Source: an uncultured Paracoccus sp.
GTDB lineage: Bacteria > Pseudomonadota > Alphaproteobacteria > Rhodobacterales > Rhodobacteraceae
NCBI RefSeq assembly: GCF_947496875.1
Contig: NZ_CANMEH010000003.1
Span: forward strand, 186,001-250,000
DNA: 64,000 nt
Reading direction: 5' to 3'
The notes under the pieces are model-generated. The model saw nothing but the letters and a program-made list of their open reading frames with translations. It did no database searches and was not told where the DNA came from. Position numbers and translations under genes: made by a program. This document shows positions 60,139 through 64,000 of this stretch, one piece after another. Within the stretch, counting starts at the first letter, position 1; every line of letters starts with the position of its first letter.

Positions 60139-60828
60139 ATGTTCGATTACGCGAAGAACTTGCAGCTTGCCCTGAAGGACATCGGGCGGCGCGTCGGCAT
60201 GCAGGCAGGCGCAGCCGTGGTGATGGTGATCGGGGCGGGCTTCCTGCTCGCCGCGTTGTGGACGTTCCTGGCCTATACCCTCGACTGGGGCTCGCTGGGC
60301 GCGTCCCTGGCGATCGGCCTGCTGTTCCTGATCATCGGCTTCGTCGTCCTGAAGATGGGGCAGACGGTCAAGCACCCGGTCCCCTCGACCGATGAGTTGA
60401 AGGCCGAGGTCGAGACCCGGGTCAGCCTGGCCGCCGATGCGGCGCTTGAAAAGGCGCGCGTCAAGGCGACGGAAGTGGTCGATACGGTGGAACACAAGGT
60501 CCACAACCTTGTCGACACCGTGGGCTACAAGGCGAACGAGCTGGCGGACTCGGCCGAGGCGAAGGTGCAGGGGTTCACCCGGAATGTTGCGGGCAACGCC
60601 GCCGCAAAGGTGGGGCTGACGCCGCAGTTGTTCAGCGAAGCCCAGCACACGCTGGACCGGGTGAAATCGACAAACGCCGCTGCCGTGACACCGCTGCTGG
60701 GGGCATTCGCCGCCGGTGTGGCGATCGCCTCGCGGCTGCAGTCCTGGCGTCACGATCGTGACCGCTACGAAGACGACGATTACGAGTACGGCTACGACGA
60801 TCCCTACGACGACGGCGACCGGTACTGA
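60139..60828 (+). CDS. Phage holin family / envelope stress protein
   Basis: The 229-residue protein has two membrane helices (about 23-45 and 52-72) as in the holin superfamily III-type proteins found beside DUF883 genes, then a long helical region and an acidic, Tyr/Asp-rich C-terminus (DDDYEYGYDDPYDDGDRY). There is no phage gene nearby, so a bacterial membrane role is more likely than lysis. It is co-transcribed with DUF883 and ends at a strong terminator. Confidence 0.8.
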   Translation: MFDYAKNLQLALKDIGRRVGMQAGAAVVMVIGAGFLLAALWTFLAYTLDWGSLGASLAIGLLFLIIGFVVLKMGQTVKHPVPSTDELKAEVETRVSLAADAALEKARVKATEVVDTVEHKVHNLVDTVGYKANELADSAEAKVQGFTRNVAGNAAAKVGLTPQLFSEAQHTLDRVKSTNAAAVTPLLGAFAAGVAIASRLQSWRHDRDRYEDDDYEYGYDDPYDDGDRY

Positions 60829-60840
60829 GACCGACAAAGA

Positions 60841-60866
60841 AAAGGGCCGCTGATGCGGCCCTTTTT
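60841..60866 (+). terminator. Terminator of the DUF883-holin operon
   Basis: GGGCCGC (60844-60850) pairs with GCGGCCC (60855-60861) around TGAT, followed by TTTTT. AAA before the stem gives partial function on the opposite strand for grxD. Confidence 0.92.
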
Positions 60867-60946
60867 CATGGATCGAACGACGATCATGTCACCTGAAACC
60901 GCCGCCGGATCGGCCCCGCTTTGCCGTTGACACGACCTAGTGAAAC

Positions 60947-61309
60947 TCAGGCGTTCGCCTGACGGATGCGTTCCGCAGCGTCTTTGTCATAGGCCACCTG
61001 GTTCTTCTCCAGCAGCTGGTCCAGTTCGCCCGACAGCGTCATTTCGGTGACGATGTCGCATCCGCCGACGAACTCGCCCTTGACGTAGAGCTGCGGGATG
61101 GTCGGCCAGTCGGACAGGTCCTTGATGCCCTGCCGGATGGCCTCGTCGGAGAGCACGTTCACGTCCTGATAGGCGATCCCCATGTAGTTCAGAACCCCGG
61201 CGACGCGGCTGGAGAACCCGCACTGGGGCATGTCCTTGGTCCCCTTCATGAACAGCACGACGTCATTGCTGTCGATCAGCGACTGGATCTGGTTGGCGGC
61301 GTCGGTCAT
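60947..61309 (-). CDS. grxD: Monothiol glutaredoxin Grx4/GrxD type
   Basis: The 120-residue CGFS glutaredoxin has active cysteine C30 in PQCGFSSR, with [19 protein letters not shown] binding glutathione. These proteins carry [2Fe-2S] clusters, commonly as a complex with BolA. ATG at 61309 follows AAAGGA. It lies 26 bases after bolA on the same strand. Confidence 0.96.
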   Translation of the reverse strand: MTDAANQIQSLIDSNDVVLFMKGTKDMPQCGFSSRVAGVLNYMGIAYQDVNVLSDEAIRQGIKDLSDWPTIPQLYVKGEFVGGCDIVTEMTLSGELDQLLEKNQVAYDKDAAERIRQANA

Positions 61310-61335
61310 CTCTTGTCCTTTCGGAAGCACGTGGG

Positions 61336-61578
61336 TCAGTCGGGTGCCCGTGTGGTCAGCGCCAAGGCATGCAGCGCGCCGCTGGGTCCATCCATGCGAC
61401 CCTTCAACGCGGCGTACACGGCGCGCTGTTGCTGCACGCGGTTCTGCCCGCGAAAGCTCGGATCGATGACCTCGGCAGCAAAGTGGTTTCCGTCGCCGGC
61501 AAGGTCGGTGATGGTGATCTTTGCATCCGGAAAGGATGCCCGGATCAACTCCTCGATGTCGTGGGCTTCCATGGCCAT
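61336..61578 (-). CDS. bolA: BolA family protein
   Basis: The 80-residue BolA has the class-defining [18 protein letters not shown] and the conserved [17 protein letters not shown] with the later GALHAL. It pairs with monothiol glutaredoxin in iron-sulfur handling. I start at ATG 61578 (AAGGA eight bases before); a second ATG follows two codons later. bolA-grxD is a conserved pair. Confidence 0.95.
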   Translation of the reverse strand: MAMEAHDIEELIRASFPDAKITITDLAGDGNHFAAEVIDPSFRGQNRVQQQRAVYAALKGRMDGPSGALHALALTTRAPD

Positions 61579-61731
61579 GTGCAGCGTCCTTCATCTCGAG
61601 CCACATCGATGTAAGCGGCGGTCGACTGCACCACAAGTCCTTGCGGTCTCGGTGGATCGGGCCGCTTAGCGAGAAGGAAGGCACAGACCCGCCGGAGTGG
61701 GCGAGCGACTCCGCCGCTGATCCATATACTG

Positions 61732-61747
61732 CATAATCTGTATTATG
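61732..61747. promoter_or_regulatory. AT-rich inverted repeat upstream of the thiol/sulfur gene set
   Basis: CATAAT-CTGT-ATTATG is a perfect 6-4-6 inverted repeat in a distinctly AT-rich patch, 81 bases before the thioredoxin-like gene. ArsR-type repressors such as BigR use AT-rich dyads of this size, but the regulator is not in the window. Confidence 0.4.
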
Positions 61748-61828
61748 TAACTTGAACATCCGTCGTGATCAGCTGCCGGTTCCATGTGACTGCGAACTCG
61801 CGCTAGCTTCGCGCCAGGAGGATCACAC

Positions 61829-62383
61829 ATGCCGACCATTGCACCCGTCTGTGACTTCGGCGCCGCGGCGCCCGATTTCGATCTGCCCGGGACCGACGGA
61901 CGCAGTTGGACGCTGAGCGACGTTCGTGGTCAGCGCGGCACGTTGATCATGTTCATCTGCAAACACTGTCCCTACGTCCTGTCGGTGATGGACCGCATCG
62001 TGCGCGACGCGCATCAGCTGATGGATCATGGCGTTGGCGTGGCCGCGATTTCGGCCAATGACGTCGAGGCCTTTCCCGAGGACGGGTTCGGCGAGATGCG
62101 GTCCCTGGCCAAGGCGCATGGGTTCCGATTTCCTTATCTCTACGATGAAAGCCAGGCCGTTGCCCACGCATACGGCGCCGAGTGCACGCCGGACTTCTTC
62201 GGTTACGACGCGCAGCTCGGGCTGCAGTATCGCGGGCGTCTGGACGCGTCGGGGAAAAAGCCGGCCGCACCCGACGTTCGACGTGACCTGTTCGAGGCGA
62301 TGATGCAGATCGTGCGGACTGGACAAGGGCCGCGGGATCAGGTCCCTTCCATGGGATGCTCAATCAAGTGGAAGCCCTCATGA
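61829..62383 (+). CDS. Thioredoxin-family / AhpC-TSA-like protein
   Basis: The 184-residue cytoplasmic thioredoxin-fold protein has CKHC (C44, C47) in LIMFICKHCPYVLSVMDR, and the cis-proline segment ECTPDFFGYD. The layout matches the peroxiredoxin-like thioredoxin group with SMGCSIKWK at the end. It probably acts as a thiol reductase or peroxidase; its partner is unknown. Its stop overlaps gph by four bases. Confidence 0.9.
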   Translation: MPTIAPVCDFGAAAPDFDLPGTDGRSWTLSDVRGQRGTLIMFICKHCPYVLSVMDRIVRDAHQLMDHGVGVAAISANDVEAFPEDGFGEMRSLAKAHGFRFPYLYDESQAVAHAYGAECTPDFFGYDAQLGLQYRGRLDASGKKPAAPDVRRDLFEAMMQIVRTGQGPRDQVPSMGCSIKWKPS

Positions 62384-63063
62384 ATGTCTGTGCCGCACCA
62401 GTCCCCGTCGTTTTCGATCTGGACGGGACACTGATCGACAGCGCCCCGGACATTCACGCCGCGGTCAACGCGGTTCTCGGGGAGCATGGACGGCCAACCC
62501 TGTCGCTCGAACGGGTGCGCAGCTTCATCGGCGGCGGGGTTCAGGTACTGTGGGACAAGATCGGCGCTGAACTGGGCATCGCTGCAGCTGACCTTCCCCC
62601 GATGGTCGCCGCATTCATGACGCGCTACCAGGGTGCCAACGACCTCACGATCCTTTTCGACGGCGTGCGGGAGGCGCTGGAACTGCTCAGCAGCCGCGGT
62701 CACCCCCTTGGCCTGTGCACGAACAAGCCGGCAGCGATCACTGCGGCAGTTCTGGACCACTTCGGGTTGTCCGGCCTGTTCGGCGCGGTGATCAGCGGCG
62801 ACAGCCTGCCCCAGAAAAAACCTGATCCCGCACCCCTGCTGGCGGTGCTGACCGCGCTCGGCTCTCATCCCGACCAGCCGCGCGGTCTGTATGTCGGGGA
62901 CAGCGACTATGATGCGGCGTGTGCTCAACGTGCCGGAGTGCCGCTGATGCTCTACACCGGCGGGTATTGCCACGCGGCGCTTGACGACCTTCCGCATCAC
63001 GCGCAGTTCGACCATTTCTCGACCCTGCCCGGCCTTGTGGAACGCGCGGCGGCCACGGTCTGA
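62380..63063 (+). CDS. gph: Phosphoglycolate phosphatase
   Basis: The 227-residue HAD phosphatase has motif I VVFDLDGTLIDS (D13, D15), motif II LCTNKPA, motif III KKPDPAPL and motif IV YVGDSDYDAACA. It probably removes phosphate from 2-phosphoglycolate produced in DNA repair or photorespiration. ATG at 62380 overlaps the thioredoxin-like stop and has GGAAG upstream; ATG at 62356 would overlap by 28 bases. Confidence 0.9.
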   Translation: MNVCAAPVPVVFDLDGTLIDSAPDIHAAVNAVLGEHGRPTLSLERVRSFIGGGVQVLWDKIGAELGIAAADLPPMVAAFMTRYQGANDLTILFDGVREALELLSSRGHPLGLCTNKPAAITAAVLDHFGLSGLFGAVISGDSLPQKKPDPAPLLAVLTALGSHPDQPRGLYVGDSDYDAACAQRAGVPLMLYTGGYCHAALDDLPHHAQFDHFSTLPGLVERAAATV

Positions 63064-63235
63064 TCGGCCAGCACGAGAGGCTCGGTCGGCTATCATATTC
63101 ATCTATTGAAATGTATCCGCCCGTTGTTTAGGTGTGTGCCACCCCACGCCGGCCGTCGTGCTTGAAACGGCATCCGGTCCGACACAGTCTGTTCCTGCAC
63201 GCCACCTCATCTTTCCCCTGCATGACGGAGCCCCG

Positions 63236-63658
63236 ATGGACCTGCGCCAGTTGACGCCCGATCTCGCCGTTTCTCCCCAGATCCAGCCCGAGGATGTTCC
63301 CGAGCTTGCGCGGGCTGGTTTCAAGGTTCTGATCAACAACCGCCCCGACAACGAGGTCGGCGGTCGTGAGTCGTCGGCGGCGATGCAGCGCGCGGCAGAG
63401 GCCGCGGGATTAGCCTATCACTACATCCCTTTTCAGCCCGGTCAGATCACGCCCGACATGGTGGATGCCTTCGCCGATGCGACGGCGCCTTCTGCGGGTC
63501 CGGCTGTGGCCTATTGCCGGTCCGGCAACCGCTCGGCGGTGCTGTGGGGACTGACACAGGCCGGACTGCGCCCTGCCCAGGACATCCTGTCCACGGCAGC
63601 GGCGGCGGGCTACGATCTGTCCGGCGTCGCCCCCCTGCTGGGCCGCACCCGGGGCTGA
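63236..63658 (+). CDS. TIGR01244 family sulfurtransferase/phosphatase-like protein
   Basis: The 140-residue single-domain protein starts DLRQLTPDLAVSPQIQPED and has FKVLINNRPDNE and the Cys loop AYCRSGNRSA (C94). This is the TIGR01244/DSP-like domain, also found at the N-terminus of BLH-type persulfide dioxygenase proteins. It probably moves sulfane sulfur. ATG at 63236. An AT-rich patch near 63090-63118 lies upstream. A SulP gene follows three bases after the stop. Confidence 0.87.
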   Translation: MDLRQLTPDLAVSPQIQPEDVPELARAGFKVLINNRPDNEVGGRESSAAMQRAAEAAGLAYHYIPFQPGQITPDMVDAFADATAPSAGPAVAYCRSGNRSAVLWGLTQAGLRPAQDILSTAAAAGYDLSGVAPLLGRTRG

Positions 63659-63661
63659 CCC

Positions 63662-64000
63662 ATGCCTGTTGCGCGATGGGCTACCGAACGCTGGACGGCG
63701 TTCAGGCGACGGCCGGACCGGCTGTTCCCGGTCCTGGACTGGGCGCGCAGCTATGACGCGGAGACACTTTCCGCCGATCTGACCGCCGCGGTGATCGTCA
63801 CGATCATGCTGATCCCGCAGTCGCTGGCCTACGCACTGCTGGCCGGCCTGCCGGCCGAGATCGGGCTCTATGCCTCGATTGCGCCGCTGATCACTTACGG
63901 GGTCTTCGGTACCTCGCGCACGCTCGCGGTCGGCCCTGTCGCGGTCATCAGCCTGATGACAGCGGCAGCCGTGGGAAAGATCGCGCCCCAGGGCAGCGCC
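63662..64000 (+). CDS. SulP family anion transporter, N-terminal part (runs off window)
   Basis: The first 113 residues read to the end of the window without a stop. After a basic N-terminus come the SulP hallmarks AAVIVTIMLIPQSLAYALLAG, PAEIGLYASIAPLITYGVFG and SRTLAVGPVAVISLMT. SulP proteins carry sulfate, bicarbonate or similar anions; with the preceding sulfurtransferase a sulfur-oxyanion role is plausible. ATG at 63662 is three bases after the previous stop. Confidence 0.93.
   Translation, partial: MPVARWATERWTAFRRRPDRLFPVLDWARSYDAETLSADLTAAVIVTIMLIPQSLAYALLAGLPAEIGLYASIAPLITYGVFGTSRTLAVGPVAVISLMTAAAVGKIAPQGSA

Noticed and set aside
60139..60828. Prophage remnant suggested by the holin-family name
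   Set aside because: No other phage gene is nearby. The DUF883 plus holin-family pair is a common chromosomal envelope arrangement.

Overview
The window is a gene-dense, GC-rich stretch of chromosome from an alphaproteobacterium, most likely a member of the Rhodobacteraceae close to Paracoccus. This rests on family content (MmcB, DUF6324, DUF6456/DUF6477 pair, DUF5765, TIGR01459 and TIGR01244 families, fused IspDF), on gene order (perM-hdaA-...-ppk-ppx; hflK-hflC-degP) and on a tRNA-His that lacks the extra G-1. It is overwhelmingly housekeeping sequence. I see no prophage, insertion sequence, CRISPR array or rRNA operon.

Layout. 0-2.1 kb: end of an FMN reductase, rmuC and a small unknown gene. 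2.2-11.9 kb: a riboflavin block (nrdR, ribD, ribE, ribB, ribH, nusB) that is split by three genes on the opposite strand for capsule or Kdo-linked polysaccharide export (kpsS, a Wza/KpsD-like export lipoprotein, kpsC). 12-18.8 kb: an outer-membrane barrel protein, mmcB, DUF6324, tRNA-His, proS, perM and hdaA. 18.8-24.2 kb: a Tat-type serine hydrolase, polyphosphate kinase and exopolyphosphatase, then a small SMR transporter preceded by four 11-bp direct-repeat units. 24.2-28.2 kb: a glycosyltransferase, a secreted EF-hand protein and groES-groEL with a perfect CIRCE operator and a sigma-70-like promoter. 28.2-34.7 kb: a co-directional run of metabolic genes (TraB/GumN, ppaC, HAD, MaoC, ribF, YcgN, threonine aldolase). 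34.7-44.6 kb: cinA-pgpA-ispDF divergent from rpiA-gor, then the HflKC-DegP membrane quality-control set and an IalB protein. 45-51.9 kb: a HerA-like ATPase, the divergent DUF6477/DUF6456 pair, a peroxiredoxin, lipA, tRNA-Leu, a fasciclin protein and its divergent XRE-cupin regulator.

51.9-58.3 kb is the most accessory-looking part: phosphoribosyltransferase, uppP, PEP synthase, zinc alcohol dehydrogenase and an alpha/beta hydrolase. Two of its genes are broken as sequenced. ppsA carries a one-base deletion in a C run, and the hydrolase has an in-frame TAG ahead of its catalytic histidine. 58.7-60.9 kb holds DUF5765 and a DUF883-holin envelope pair that may be under general-stress control. 60.9-64 kb holds bolA-grxD, then a thiol/sulfur set (thioredoxin-like protein, gph, rhodanese-like protein, start of a SulP transporter).

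Functionally the window mixes cofactor synthesis (riboflavin/FAD, lipoate, isoprenoid precursors), phosphate and polyphosphate metabolism, envelope maintenance and redox defence. No clear new multi-gene system stands out. The observations most worth following are the two gene lesions, the hairpin that overlaps the start of kpsC, the palindromic insertion inside ribE, the 11-bp repeat array before the SMR gene, and several unassigned operators and hairpins.
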